A stretch of 45,834 nt of DNA, taken from contig QCET01000006.1 in NCBI GenBank assembly GCA_003280495.1, positions 1 through 45,834 on the forward strand, given 5' to 3'. This DNA is from Pelagibacteraceae bacterium AG-359-E06 (GTDB lineage: Bacteria > Pseudomonadota > Alphaproteobacteria > Pelagibacterales > Pelagibacteraceae). This document shows, in pieces, positions 1 to 8,771 of this stretch (position 1 is the stretch's first letter; each line of letters opens with the position of its first letter). The position numbers and the translations under genes were made by a program. The notes below the pieces were generated by a model that had not been told where the DNA came from, ran no database searches, and worked only from the letters and a program-made list of their open reading frames with translations.

Positions 1-451
1 TTAGCTGTTGAAAATCCTTCTCACCTAAATACAATTTACTACATTTTATAATGTTAAGTAATTTTTCCATAACATTTAAAACACCTAAAAAATGCCCCTT
101 ACGAAATTTTTGCTCCATTATATTTTGTATATTTGGAAATTTAGTTTTTTTATTTTTCCAATTATAAACTTCTTTAAAATTTGGAATAAAAAGTAAGTCC
201 ACTCCATTTTTTCTGCATACAATTTTATCTTTCTCAATATCAAGGGGATAGGTTTTTAAATCTTTCTTATTATTAAATTGTTTTGGATTTAAAAAAATAC
301 TCACTATACATATTTTGTTCTGTTTTTTTGCTTTTTTAATTAGAGACAAATGGCCCGCATGCAAAGATCCCAAAGTAGGTACAAAACCAATTTTTTTGTA
401 ATTATTATTGCAAAAAGTGTTTATTTGATTAGATTTTTTTACTATTTTCAT
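1..451 (-). CDS. panC: Pantothenate synthetase, N-terminal part (cut by window edge)
   Basis: Joins pantoate and beta-alanine with ATP to make pantothenate, the coenzyme A precursor, in the cytosol. About 150 codons are visible, reading leftward from an ATG at 451. The N-terminal region carries the family signature GFVPTLGSLHAGH (usually VPTMGALHxGH), which holds the HxGH nucleotide-binding motif, followed by SIFLNPKQF and, near the cut end, LGEKDFQQ. These are well-known PanC motifs in the expected order. The C-terminal domain lies outside the window. Only 19 bp separate this start from the divergent galU start, so any promoters must overlap the two coding regions. The assignment is secure; whether the gene is intact beyond the edge cannot be seen. 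Confidence 0.93.
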   Translation of the reverse strand, partial: MKIVKKSNQINTFCNNNYKKIGFVPTLGSLHAGHLSLIKKAKKQNKICIVSIFLNPKQFNNKKDLKTYPLDIEKDKIVCRKNGVDLLFIPNFKEVYNWKNKKTKFPNIQNIMEQKFRKGHFLGVLNVMEKLLNIIKCSKLYLGEKDFQQL

Positions 452-470
452 TTATTTATATTAATACTTA

Positions 471-1268
471 ATGATAACTCAGGCAATAATACCTTTAGCT
501 GGTTTAGGCACAAGAATGTTGCCATTGACTAAGGCTGTTCCAAAAGAATTATGGCCTATGGGCAGTAAATCAATTTTAGAAATTATTCTTGATGAGTGTT
601 TTGATATTGGAATAAAAAATATAATACTGGTGATTTCAAGTGAAAAAGAAACCATTAAAGAATTATTTAAATTTAAGAAAAAAATAAATAATAAAATTAA
701 GAATAAAGCCGACATATTTGCTAGAGTAAAAAAATTAGAAAAATACGGAAAAAAAATTAAATTTGTATACCAAAATAAACCAAAAGGTCTTGGTGATGCA
801 GTTTTAACATGTAAAAACTTGATAAACAAAAGTCATTTCTTATTATTACTACCTGATGATATTATAGTAAAAAAAAATTGCTCAAAAGAACTATTGCATA
901 TACATAAAAAACGAAAATGTTCTGTAATTGCATTAAGAAATGTTAAAAAAAAACAAGTAAGCAGATATGGAATAGTGGGTTTTGAAAAAAAAATTAGAAT
1001 GAAAATTTCCAAAATGGTTGAAAAGCCATCAATAAAAAAATCTCTATCTAATTCAGCAATAATAGGAAGATATATACTCTCAAAAAAAATTTTTAAGTTT
1101 TTATCATCTCAAAACAAAGGTAGTTTAGGTGAAGTACAAATTACAGATGCAATAAACGCAATGATAAAAGTAGAAAAAGTATTTGGATGTAAATTTAAAG
1201 GTAAATATTTAGATTGCGGAACAATTGACGGATATATTAAATCTTTTAAATATTATAATTCTATATGA
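471..1268 (+). CDS. galU: UTP--glucose-1-phosphate uridylyltransferase
   Basis: Makes UDP-glucose from UTP and glucose-1-phosphate in the cytosol. The N terminus shows the nucleotidyltransferase signature PLAGLGTRMLPLTKAVPKE (GxGTR loop plus the downstream catalytic lysine). LLLPDDII carries the metal-binding Asp region, followed by a VEKP segment and GEVQITDAI, all typical of GalU. At 265 residues it is somewhat shorter than common GalU proteins (about 290-300). It is lysine/asparagine-rich like the rest of the window. It overlaps the next gene, ugd, by 4 bp (ATGA), so the two are very likely co-transcribed and together supply UDP-glucose and UDP-glucuronate. The ATG at 471 places the nucleotide-binding loop at the usual distance from the N terminus. 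Confidence 0.93.
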   Translation: MITQAIIPLAGLGTRMLPLTKAVPKELWPMGSKSILEIILDECFDIGIKNIILVISSEKETIKELFKFKKKINNKIKNKADIFARVKKLEKYGKKIKFVYQNKPKGLGDAVLTCKNLINKSHFLLLLPDDIIVKKNCSKELLHIHKKRKCSVIALRNVKKKQVSRYGIVGFEKKIRMKISKMVEKPSIKKSLSNSAIIGRYILSKKIFKFLSSQNKGSLGEVQITDAINAMIKVEKVFGCKFKGKYLDCGTIDGYIKSFKYYNSI

Positions 1269-2572
1269 AAATCACAATTATAGGAACAGGTTACGTTGGT
1301 CTTGTTTCGGGAGTATTATTTGCAGACTTGGGAAATGATGTAATTTGTGTAGATAACGATAATAAAAAAATTAATTTACTAAAAAAAGGTATAGTCCCTA
1401 TTTACGAACCTGGTTTAGAAGAAATACTTAAAAAAAATATAAAATCTAAAAGAATTAAATTTACAAGCAATATATCTGAAGCGATTAAATTATCAAAAAT
1501 AATTTTTATCGCTGTAGGCACGCCAACTGCCAAGGACGGAATTTCAGCAGACCTAAAAAACGTTTATAAGGTTGCAAAAGATATTTCAAAAAATATAAAT
1601 AATTATAAAATTATTGTAAATAAATCTACTGTGCCTATTGGTACAGGCGATGAAGTAGAAAAAATTATTTTAAGAAAAAATAAAAAAAATAAGTTTGATA
1701 TTATTTCTAACCCTGAGTTTTTAAGAGAGGGTGAGGCAATTAGAGATTTTAAATATCCTGATAGGATTGTTATTGGATCAAATAATTTAAAAAAAACAAA
1801 GCCTATTTTAGAAAAGTTATATTTGCCAATAATAAATAAAGGTGCAAAGTTTTTGGTGGTAAGCAGAAGAAGTTCTGAATTAATAAAGTATGCATCTAAC
1901 GCTTTTTTGGCAACCAAAATCACCTTTATTAATGAAATTGCTAATCTTTGTGAATCAACAAATACAAATGTCGAAGATATAGCTATTGGCATAGGAACTG
2001 ATCAAAGAATTGGATCAAGATTTCTTAGAGCTGGACCTGCTTTTGGCGGATCATGTTTTCCAAAAGATATAAGAGCTATCGTTAAAACTGCAAATAAATT
2101 TTCAGTCGATTTATCAATTATAAAAACTGTAATTAAAAGTAATGAAAATAGAAAAAAATTAATTACAGATAAAATTATAAAAATATTAGGTTCAGTAAGA
2201 AGAAAAAGAATTGGTTTTTTAGGGGTAACATTTAAAGCAAATACCGATGATATGAGAGATAGCCAATTTTTGAAAATTTACCCAAAATTATTAAAAAGAG
2301 GTGCATTACTATCTTATTATGAACCTACGGGAAAAAAATACGAAATTAAATCAAGTAAAATTAAATTCGTAAGTTCCATAAAACAAATTTTAGAAAACAA
2401 TGACATGATTGTTATACATACAGAGTGGGATGAATTTAGATCTATAAACTTCAGTAATTTTAATATTAAAAAAGGAACTAAGATTTTTGACCTTAGAAAC
2501 TTATATAAAATTAAAAATATTTCAAATAAAAAAATAAGGTATTATTCCATTGGCAGGCCAAATTATGAATAA
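1265..2572 (+). CDS. ugd: UDP-glucose 6-dehydrogenase
   Basis: Oxidises UDP-glucose twice with NAD+ to UDP-glucuronate, a precursor of acidic surface sugars. The 435 residues match the family length. The N terminus has the Rossmann motif GTGYVGLVSG. Further on are VGTPTAKDG, the KSTVPIGTGD segment and the active-site region PAFGGSCFPKD with the catalytic cysteine. GVTFKANTDDMRDS is the C-terminal UDP-binding signature. The start ATG overlaps the galU stop by 4 bp, so translation is probably coupled. The C terminus overlaps the clpS start by 8 bp. UDP-glucuronate could serve the glycosyltransferases encoded further along, but nothing here proves that. Confidence 0.95.
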   Translation: MKITIIGTGYVGLVSGVLFADLGNDVICVDNDNKKINLLKKGIVPIYEPGLEEILKKNIKSKRIKFTSNISEAIKLSKIIFIAVGTPTAKDGISADLKNVYKVAKDISKNINNYKIIVNKSTVPIGTGDEVEKIILRKNKKNKFDIISNPEFLREGEAIRDFKYPDRIVIGSNNLKKTKPILEKLYLPIINKGAKFLVVSRRSSELIKYASNAFLATKITFINEIANLCESTNTNVEDIAIGIGTDQRIGSRFLRAGPAFGGSCFPKDIRAIVKTANKFSVDLSIIKTVIKSNENRKKLITDKIIKILGSVRRKRIGFLGVTFKANTDDMRDSQFLKIYPKLLKRGALLSYYEPTGKKYEIKSSKIKFVSSIKQILENNDMIVIHTEWDEFRSINFSNFNIKKGTKIFDLRNLYKIKNISNKKIRYYSIGRPNYE

Positions 2573-2873
2573 TTTGTTGAAATTACCTAAGAATATTAGA
2601 AAAAAAAAAATTAATGTACCAAAAAAAATTGCCCTTTATTTGTTGAATGATGATTTTACAAGCATGGATTTTGTTGTTAAAATTTTGATAATGTATTTTA
2701 ACAAGAATAACCATGAAGCTGAAAAATTAATGATGAAAGTTCATACTTATGGCAAAGCTTTATGTGGTATTTATTCATTAGATATTGGTATAACAAAACG
2801 TAATGCAGTTAATAAATATTCTAGGGATAATTCGTACCCATTGAAATGTATATCTAAAAAATATAATGGCTAA
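2565..2873 (+). CDS. clpS: ATP-dependent Clp protease adaptor ClpS
   Basis: Adaptor that binds proteins with N-degron residues and delivers them to ClpA for degradation by ClpAP. The core has LLNDDFTSMDFVVKIL, HTYGKALCGIYSLDI and a C-terminal PLKCI, which align with the ClpS consensus (LLNDDxTPMEFVV, Vhx.G.GvcGvyt.e, PLxC). I chose the ATG at 2565 (about 102 residues). An in-frame TTG at 2550 would add five residues inside ugd and is less likely. The extended basic N terminus (KNIRKKKINVPKK) is not part of the conserved fold. It lies directly upstream of clpA with an 8-bp overlap, the classic clpS-clpA pair, which strongly supports the assignment. Confidence 0.93.
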   Translation: MNNLLKLPKNIRKKKINVPKKIALYLLNDDFTSMDFVVKILIMYFNKNNHEAEKLMMKVHTYGKALCGIYSLDIGITKRNAVNKYSRDNSYPLKCISKKYNG

Positions 2874-5133
2874 TTTTACAAAATCATTAGAAAAAGCTAT
2901 TTCAAGTGCTTTTACTTTGGCATCTGAAAAAAATCATCAGTACGTCACGTTAGAGCATTTATTATTTTCTCTTATAGATGAGGAAGACTCCCAAAATGTA
3001 ATGAAGGCATGTAGTGTAGACACAAATTTATTAAAGGAAAATTTAGAATTTTATATTGATAACGAATTAGATAATATTGTAAATTCTGAAAACAAGAATG
3101 ATCCTCAACCCACTGCAGGTTTTCAAAGAGTAATACAGAGATCTATTGTTCATGTCCAATCATCCGGAAAAAATGAAGTAACAGGTGCAAATATTTTGGT
3201 TTCGTTGTTTGCAGAGAGAGAAAGTCATGCAACGTATTTTTTACAGGAACAAGAAGTGACCAGGTACGATGTTGTAAATTTTATTTCTCACGGCATTACG
3301 AAAATAGAAAATTTTAGCTATACTGAGAATTTAGATACTAGCACCGAAACTAAAAAAAAGTCTGAAAAAACCACATTAGATACTTATTGTGTAGACTTGA
3401 TACAAAAAGCATCTCAAGAAAAAATTGATAAGTTAATTGGAAGAGACGAAGAAATTAATAGGTTAACTGAAATATTGTGTAGAAGAACTAAAAATAATCC
3501 TCTACTTGTAGGTGATCCAGGTGTTGGCAAAACCGCGATTGTTGAAGGCTTGGCTAATAAAATTTACAAAAAAGAAGTTCCTGAAATTCTTAACGGATGT
3601 AAAATTTTTTCACTAGATATGGGTTTACTAATTGCTGGTACAAGATATCGAGGTGATTTTGAAGAGAGATTAAAACTCATAATGATTGAAGCAGAGAAAA
3701 ACGAGAAAAACATATTATTTGTTGATGAAATACATAATTTAATTGGTGCTGGTTCAACCTCTGGAAATTCAATGGATGCAGCTAATATGCTAAAGCCTGC
3801 ACTTCAATCAGGAAAGATTAAATGTATTGGATCAACGACATTTGTGGAATACAGGAATTACTTTGAAAAAGACCGAGCACTGCAAAGAAGATTTCAAAAA
3901 ATAGATGTTAATGAACCATCAGTCGAAGAAACTTATCAAATTTTATTTGGGCTTAGAAAAAAATATGAAGATTTTCATAAAGTTAAATACTCAGACAAAG
4001 CGATCAAAGCAGCTGTTGATTTATCGTCAAAATATATTGGTAATAAAAAATTACCCGATAAAGCTATTGATATAATAGACGAGTTAGGAGCATTTGAATC
4101 TCTAAAGCAATTAAATAAAAAAAAACAAACATTAGATGAGCTGGATGTTGAAGGAATAGTGGCTAAAATCACAAAAATACCAAAAAAAACTATAACATTA
4201 CAAGACCAGGAGTATTATAAAGAATTACCTAAAAATTTAAAAAGACTAATATATGGTCAGGATCATGCGATTGAGTCATTATCTAGTGCTATTAAACTGT
4301 CTCGATCAGGCTTAAGAGAAAGTAGCAAAACTATAGGAAATTATCTATTTAGTGGCCCAACTGGTGTAGGAAAAACAGAATTAGCAAAACAATTATCTAT
4401 AATTCTTGGTGTTGAGTTAATTAGATTCGACATGTCGGAGTTTTCCGAAAAACATACCATTTCAAAATTAATTGGAGCACCACCAGGGTACGTAGGTTTT
4501 GAACAAGGCGGATTATTATCTGAGTCGGTTGAAAAGAATCCTCACTCAGTATTATTATTAGACGAAATTGAAAAAGCTCATCCCGATATATTTAATTTAT
4601 TGCTTCAAATTATGGATTACGGAAAAATGAAAGACCAAAATGGAAAAAATATAGATTTTAGAAATATTATCCTAATACTTACAACAAACGCTGGTGCATA
4701 TGATTTAGAAAAAAATGAAATTGGATTTGATAAAAAGAAGACAGGTATAGTTGACATAAATTCAATAAATAAATTATTTAGTCCTGAGTTTAGAAATAGA
4801 TTAGATGCAATAATTAATTTTAATAAACTTGAAAAGAATATTATCAACCAAATAACAAACAAATTTATTATGCAACTTGAAACACAACTAAATCCTCGTG
4901 ACATAACAATTCAATTAACAGAGCCTGCATATGATTTAATTAGTAAAAAAGGCTACTCTGATACTATGGGAGCAAGACCAATTGGAAGAATAATTACAAA
5001 TGAAATAAAAAAACCTCTTGCGGATGAAATAATTCATGGAAGATTAAAAAATGGTGGCTTCGTAACTATTCAAACAAGTGGAGATAAATTTGAGATTAAA
5101 GTTAATTCAAAGATTCGATTAAAAGCTAATTAA
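2866..5133 (+). CDS. clpA: ATP-dependent Clp protease ATP-binding subunit ClpA
   Basis: AAA+ unfoldase that partners ClpP and receives substrates from ClpS. The 755 residues match the family. The N domain (about 1-145) contains the paired Clp repeats (VTLEHLLFSLIDEE; VTGANILVSLFAERESHAT). The first AAA+ module has Walker A GDPGVGKT at 216-223 and a Walker B ILFVDEIHNLIGAG. The second has GPTGVGKTE near residue 497 and VLLLDEIEKAHPDIFN. It lacks the long middle domain of ClpB, which separates it from that paralogue. The start overlaps the clpS stop by 8 bp. The stop overlaps the convergent ridA stop by 8 bp, leaving no room for a separate terminator between them. Confidence 0.96.
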   Translation: MANFTKSLEKAISSAFTLASEKNHQYVTLEHLLFSLIDEEDSQNVMKACSVDTNLLKENLEFYIDNELDNIVNSENKNDPQPTAGFQRVIQRSIVHVQSSGKNEVTGANILVSLFAERESHATYFLQEQEVTRYDVVNFISHGITKIENFSYTENLDTSTETKKKSEKTTLDTYCVDLIQKASQEKIDKLIGRDEEINRLTEILCRRTKNNPLLVGDPGVGKTAIVEGLANKIYKKEVPEILNGCKIFSLDMGLLIAGTRYRGDFEERLKLIMIEAEKNEKNILFVDEIHNLIGAGSTSGNSMDAANMLKPALQSGKIKCIGSTTFVEYRNYFEKDRALQRRFQKIDVNEPSVEETYQILFGLRKKYEDFHKVKYSDKAIKAAVDLSSKYIGNKKLPDKAIDIIDELGAFESLKQLNKKKQTLDELDVEGIVAKITKIPKKTITLQDQEYYKELPKNLKRLIYGQDHAIESLSSAIKLSRSGLRESSKTIGNYLFSGPTGVGKTELAKQLSIILGVELIRFDMSEFSEKHTISKLIGAPPGYVGFEQGGLLSESVEKNPHSVLLLDEIEKAHPDIFNLLLQIMDYGKMKDQNGKNIDFRNIILILTTNAGAYDLEKNEIGFDKKKTGIVDINSINKLFSPEFRNRLDAIINFNKLEKNIINQITNKFIMQLETQLNPRDITIQLTEPAYDLISKKGYSDTMGARPIGRIITNEIKKPLADEIIHGRLKNGGFVTIQTSGDKFEIKVNSKIRLKAN

Positions 5134-5587
5134 TTTCAAATAAACTCTCAATTTCAATCATTGCACCTAATGGAAGGGACTTAACCCCGATTACGGCACG
5201 TGTATGCTTACCTTTTTCTCCAAAAATATTTACAAGCAGGTCTGAAGCAGTATTTAAAACCATCGGATGTTTTTCAAATTCCTCATTTGAATTAATATAT
5301 CCAATTATTTTTATGCATTTTTTTACTTTATTTAAATCCCCTAATGCTTTTTGAAGATGACCAATTGCATTTAGCATACAAAGTTTTGCAGCCTCATATC
5401 CTTTATTTAAATCTAAATCATTATTAATTGTTCCTTTAATTAATTTACCATTACTATCAATCGGTAACTGACCCGAAATATAAATAACCTTACCTATTAT
5501 ATTGTATGCAACGTAATTACCAACTGGCGCAGGAGGATTTGGTATTACAATTTTTAATTTTTTTAATTTTTCATTTATATCGGACAC
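5126..5587 (-). CDS. RidA family (YjgF/UK114) protein
   Basis: Small protein of the RidA family; typical members hydrolyse reactive enamine/imine intermediates of amino-acid metabolism. Visible features are the N-terminal PNPPAPVGNYVAY, the VIYISGQLPID strand, the LNAIGHLQKALGDLNKV helix, and a C-terminal HTRAVIGVKSLPLGAMIEIE containing the family arginine. This longer form resembles the alphaproteobacterial RidA-like subfamily. I place the start at a GTG at 5587, giving about 153 residues beginning MSDINEKLKKL, which fits that subfamily. An upstream ATG at 5629 would add 14 lysine-rich residues lying wholly within topA. It overlaps the end of topA by about 17 bp and is probably translated from the same message. 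The exact substrate is unknown. Confidence 0.85.
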   Translation of the reverse strand: MSDINEKLKKLKIVIPNPPAPVGNYVAYNIIGKVIYISGQLPIDSNGKLIKGTINNDLDLNKGYEAAKLCMLNAIGHLQKALGDLNKVKKCIKIIGYINSNEEFEKHPMVLNTASDLLVNIFGEKGKHTRAVIGVKSLPLGAMIEIESLFEIN

Positions 5588-8120
5588 TTTTATTTTTTCT
5601 TTCTTTTCCACCTTTTTTATTTGCATCATACGCTAATCTTTTTTCTATTAAATCCAATGCTTCTTCAATAGTGATATTTTCTGGATCTTTATCATCAGGA
5701 ATTGTTGCATTTATAGATTTATATTTAATATATGGTCCAAATTGACCTTTCATTACTTTTATGGGTTTTTTATCAATAGGGTGTTCACCTAAATTTTTTA
5801 TTTCATTTGATGATCTTCGTCCAGGTTTAGCTTCTGCAATTAGTGTTATTGCTTTATTTAACCCAATGCTAAATATATCAGATGGAACCTCTAAAGATGC
5901 AGATTTTTTTCCACATTTTAAGTAGGGTCCATATCTACCATTATAAAGCAAAATATCTTCATCATTCTCAGGATATTTTCCAAGGGTTTTAGGAAGTGAA
6001 CACAAAAATTTTGCTTTATCTAAATCAATTTGTTCTAGCTCAATACCCTTGGGTATAGAAACATTTTTGGGTTTTTTTTCATTTTCACCAGACTGAAGAT
6101 AAGGTCCAAATCTTCCATTTTTTAAGATTATTTTTTCTCCTTCGTCATTCAATCCTATTTCTTTTGGCTCTGATAGGAATTGTTGTTCTGCTGCTTTAAT
6201 TCTTGATAACGGTCTAGTAAATTTACAATCCGGATATTTTGAGCAACCAATAAAGGCTCCGAATCTTCCAATTTTTAAACTAAGTTCTCCATCACCGCAA
6301 GTACACACTCTATTTTGTTCACCATTATCTTTTTTATCGAAAATAATATCTCCAAGAGAGTCATTCATCATATCCAGGATTTCTCTTGTTCTTAATTCTT
6401 TTACTTCATTTACGTTGCTGTTGAAGTCATTCCAAAACTTTGTCAAAACATCAACCCATTGTATTTTTCCTGATGTAATATCATCAAGACTATCTTCTAA
6501 TCCTGCTGTAAAATTATAATCAACATATTTATTAAATAATTTATCTAAAAATGCTGTTATTAATTTTCCCCTATCAGTTGGTATAAATTTTTTATTAGTA
6601 AGCTCTACATAATTCCTAGTTGATAGGACTGATATGATACTTGCATAGGTAGAAGGTCTACCTATTCCTAATTCTTCTAATTTTTTAACTAGACTTGCTT
6701 CAGAATACCGAGGTGGTGGTTGGGTAAAATGTTGTTCATTAATTATTTCATTTATCTTTAAATTTTCATTAGATAATAATTTTGGCAATTTATTTTCTTC
6801 ATCATTACTATCTTTACTATCGTCATCTTTGATTTCTTTATAAACTTTTAAAAATCCGTCAAATTTTTCAACAGAGCCATTTGCTCTAAAAATATTTTTT
6901 TTTGACTCGTCTGCTATATCAACAACTGTACGTTCAAATTCAGCACTCTGCATTTGCGATGCAACTGTTCTATTCCATATGAGTTCATACAATCTCATTT
7001 GGTCTCTATCTAGTATAGATCTCAAGTCGTTAGGCGATCTTTTTATATCAGTTGGTCTAACAGCTTCATGAGCTTCCTGAGCATTTTTTGCTTTTTTACC
7101 AGAATAACTTCTAATTTCATTTGGTAAATATTTATCCCCAATATTTAATTTTATATAATTTCTACAATCTTCAATTGCTTCATTTGATATTTCTATGCCA
7201 TCAGTCCTCATATATGTAATTAGTCCAACAGTTTCACCATCAATATCAATTCCTTGGTACAATCTTTGAGCAACTTGCATTGTCCTTGAAGCACTAAAGC
7301 CTAATTTTCTAGAAGCGTCCTGTTGCATTGTGGATGTTCGAAAGGGTGCATAAGGATTTCTTTTATACGGTTTACTTTCAATGCTCTTTATAGAAAAATT
7401 TAAATTTTCTAAATTAAATTTTGCTTTATCACTCTCGTTTTTATTTCTAAAAGAAAATTTTTCAATTTTTTGATTATTTAATAGATTTAATTTTGCATTT
7501 ATTTTTTCATTTTCATTATTTTGAAATATACATTTAATTGTCCAATATTCTTCAGGTTTAAATAATTCAACTTCATGCTCTCTCTCAGAAATAATTTTTA
7601 GTGCAACTGACTGGACCCTTCCTGCGGATTTAGAACCAGGCAACTTGGTCCACAAAATGGGTGAAATATTAAATCCAACCAAATAATCTAAAGCTCTTCT
7701 TGCTAGGTAAGCGTTTACAAGTTCAATATTTATATCTCTAGGATTATTGATTCCATTTGTTACAGCTTTTTTTGTAATCTCATTAAATACAACTCGCTCA
7801 ACTTTTTTGTCTTTAGTTAAATCTTTTTGTTCTAATATGTGTTTCACATGCCAGGCAATTGCTTCTCCCTCTCGGTCAGGATCCGTTGCTAAAATAATTT
7901 TATTTGCTTTTTTTGCAGCATCAGTAATTTCTTTTATATATTTTTTTGAGGTAGAATCTATTTCCCATGTCATATTAAAATTATTTTCAGTGTCGACGGA
8001 GCCATTTTTTGAAGGAAGATCTCTAACATGACCATAGCTAGCTAAAACTATGTAGTCAGAACCAAGGTATTTATTAATGGTTTTAGCTTTTGCAGGACTT
8101 TCTACAATTAATAAATTCAT
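5571..8120 (-). CDS. topA: DNA topoisomerase I (type IA)
   Basis: Relaxes negative supercoils by single-strand passage. The 849 residues begin with the TOPRIM entry LLIVESPAKAKTINKYLG and contain ATDPDREGEA at 78-87 (acidic metal site). The catalytic tyrosine is Tyr303 in GLITYMRTDG. After the core there is one four-cysteine zinc finger (CTCGDG...GCSKYPDC), followed by several C-terminal repeats of the GRFGPYLQ type (GRFGPYL, GRYGPYLKCG, GQFGPYIKY), the usual alphaproteobacterial TopA tail. The extreme C terminus is lysine-rich. It lies downstream of plsY on the same strand with a 75-bp gap; dprA, which often sits between these genes in alphaproteobacteria, is not there. Confidence 0.97.
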   Translation of the reverse strand: MNLLIVESPAKAKTINKYLGSDYIVLASYGHVRDLPSKNGSVDTENNFNMTWEIDSTSKKYIKEITDAAKKANKIILATDPDREGEAIAWHVKHILEQKDLTKDKKVERVVFNEITKKAVTNGINNPRDINIELVNAYLARRALDYLVGFNISPILWTKLPGSKSAGRVQSVALKIISEREHEVELFKPEEYWTIKCIFQNNENEKINAKLNLLNNQKIEKFSFRNKNESDKAKFNLENLNFSIKSIESKPYKRNPYAPFRTSTMQQDASRKLGFSASRTMQVAQRLYQGIDIDGETVGLITYMRTDGIEISNEAIEDCRNYIKLNIGDKYLPNEIRSYSGKKAKNAQEAHEAVRPTDIKRSPNDLRSILDRDQMRLYELIWNRTVASQMQSAEFERTVVDIADESKKNIFRANGSVEKFDGFLKVYKEIKDDDSKDSNDEENKLPKLLSNENLKINEIINEQHFTQPPPRYSEASLVKKLEELGIGRPSTYASIISVLSTRNYVELTNKKFIPTDRGKLITAFLDKLFNKYVDYNFTAGLEDSLDDITSGKIQWVDVLTKFWNDFNSNVNEVKELRTREILDMMNDSLGDIIFDKKDNGEQNRVCTCGDGELSLKIGRFGAFIGCSKYPDCKFTRPLSRIKAAEQQFLSEPKEIGLNDEGEKIILKNGRFGPYLQSGENEKKPKNVSIPKGIELEQIDLDKAKFLCSLPKTLGKYPENDEDILLYNGRYGPYLKCGKKSASLEVPSDIFSIGLNKAITLIAEAKPGRRSSNEIKNLGEHPIDKKPIKVMKGQFGPYIKYKSINATIPDDKDPENITIEEALDLIEKRLAYDANKKGGKERKNKSVRYK

Positions 8121-8195
8121 TAAAAATTAACTCGCAAAAAAAACGATTTTTGTCAAATTAGAATTGTAAAAATAAACAAAAAACCAAGAAAACGA

Positions 8196-8771
8196 TCAAC
8201 TTTTTATTTTTGTTTCCTCACCTTTGACCATTCTCAAGATGTTTTGACGATGTGTAAAAAAATTAATAATTAAAAAAAATGACATTAAAATTATAAAATC
8301 TCTTCCTTCAAATATTGTAGAATAAATAAAGATTATCAGGAATGATATTAAAGCAGACAAAGAGGAGATTTTAAATAATTTTGCTATTATTACCCAAGTA
8401 AATAAAAATAAAATACAGATTTTAAAATTAATAATTAATAAACCGCCTATAAAAGTTGCTACACCTTTGCCACCTTTAAATTTGAGCCAAATTGGAAATA
8501 TGTGCCCCAGGTAAACAAATATAAAAGATAAAAACATTAAATCGTTAAAGAAATATTTTGTAAGTATTAATGCTAATGATCCTTTAAAAATGTCAAAAAA
8601 AAGAGTAATAGATGCCGCCAGCTTATTACCAGTCCTTAAAACATTAGTTGCACCAATATTTCCAGATCCAATCTTTCTGATATCACCAAGTTTAAAAAAT
8701 TTTGTAATTAATAATCCAAAAGGAATACTGCCAATAAAATAAGATAATATTGAAATTATTAAATAATTCAT
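8196..8771 (-). CDS. plsY: Glycerol-3-phosphate acyltransferase PlsY
   Basis: Integral membrane enzyme that transfers an acyl group from acyl-phosphate to glycerol-3-phosphate, the first step of phospholipid synthesis. The 191 residues are hydrophobic with five or so membrane segments. They carry the three PlsY motifs: SIPFGLLITKF near the N terminus, GSGNIGATNVLR, and KFKGGKGVAT. The C terminus ends in a short basic tail. The start overlaps the pyrC stop by 4 bp, so translation is probably coupled to the pyrimidine genes. The window also holds a gpsA-like gene far downstream, whose usual product, glycerol-3-phosphate, is the PlsY substrate. Confidence 0.94.
   Translation of the reverse strand: MNYLIISILSYFIGSIPFGLLITKFFKLGDIRKIGSGNIGATNVLRTGNKLAASITLFFDIFKGSLALILTKYFFNDLMFLSFIFVYLGHIFPIWLKFKGGKGVATFIGGLLIINFKICILFLFTWVIIAKLFKISSLSALISFLIIFIYSTIFEGRDFIILMSFFLIINFFTHRQNILRMVKGEETKIKS

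Noticed and set aside
350-532. A 60-codon plus-strand frame at the panC/galU junction
   Set aside because: It is antisense to the conserved N terminus of panC and overlaps the start of galU in another frame; no family resemblance.
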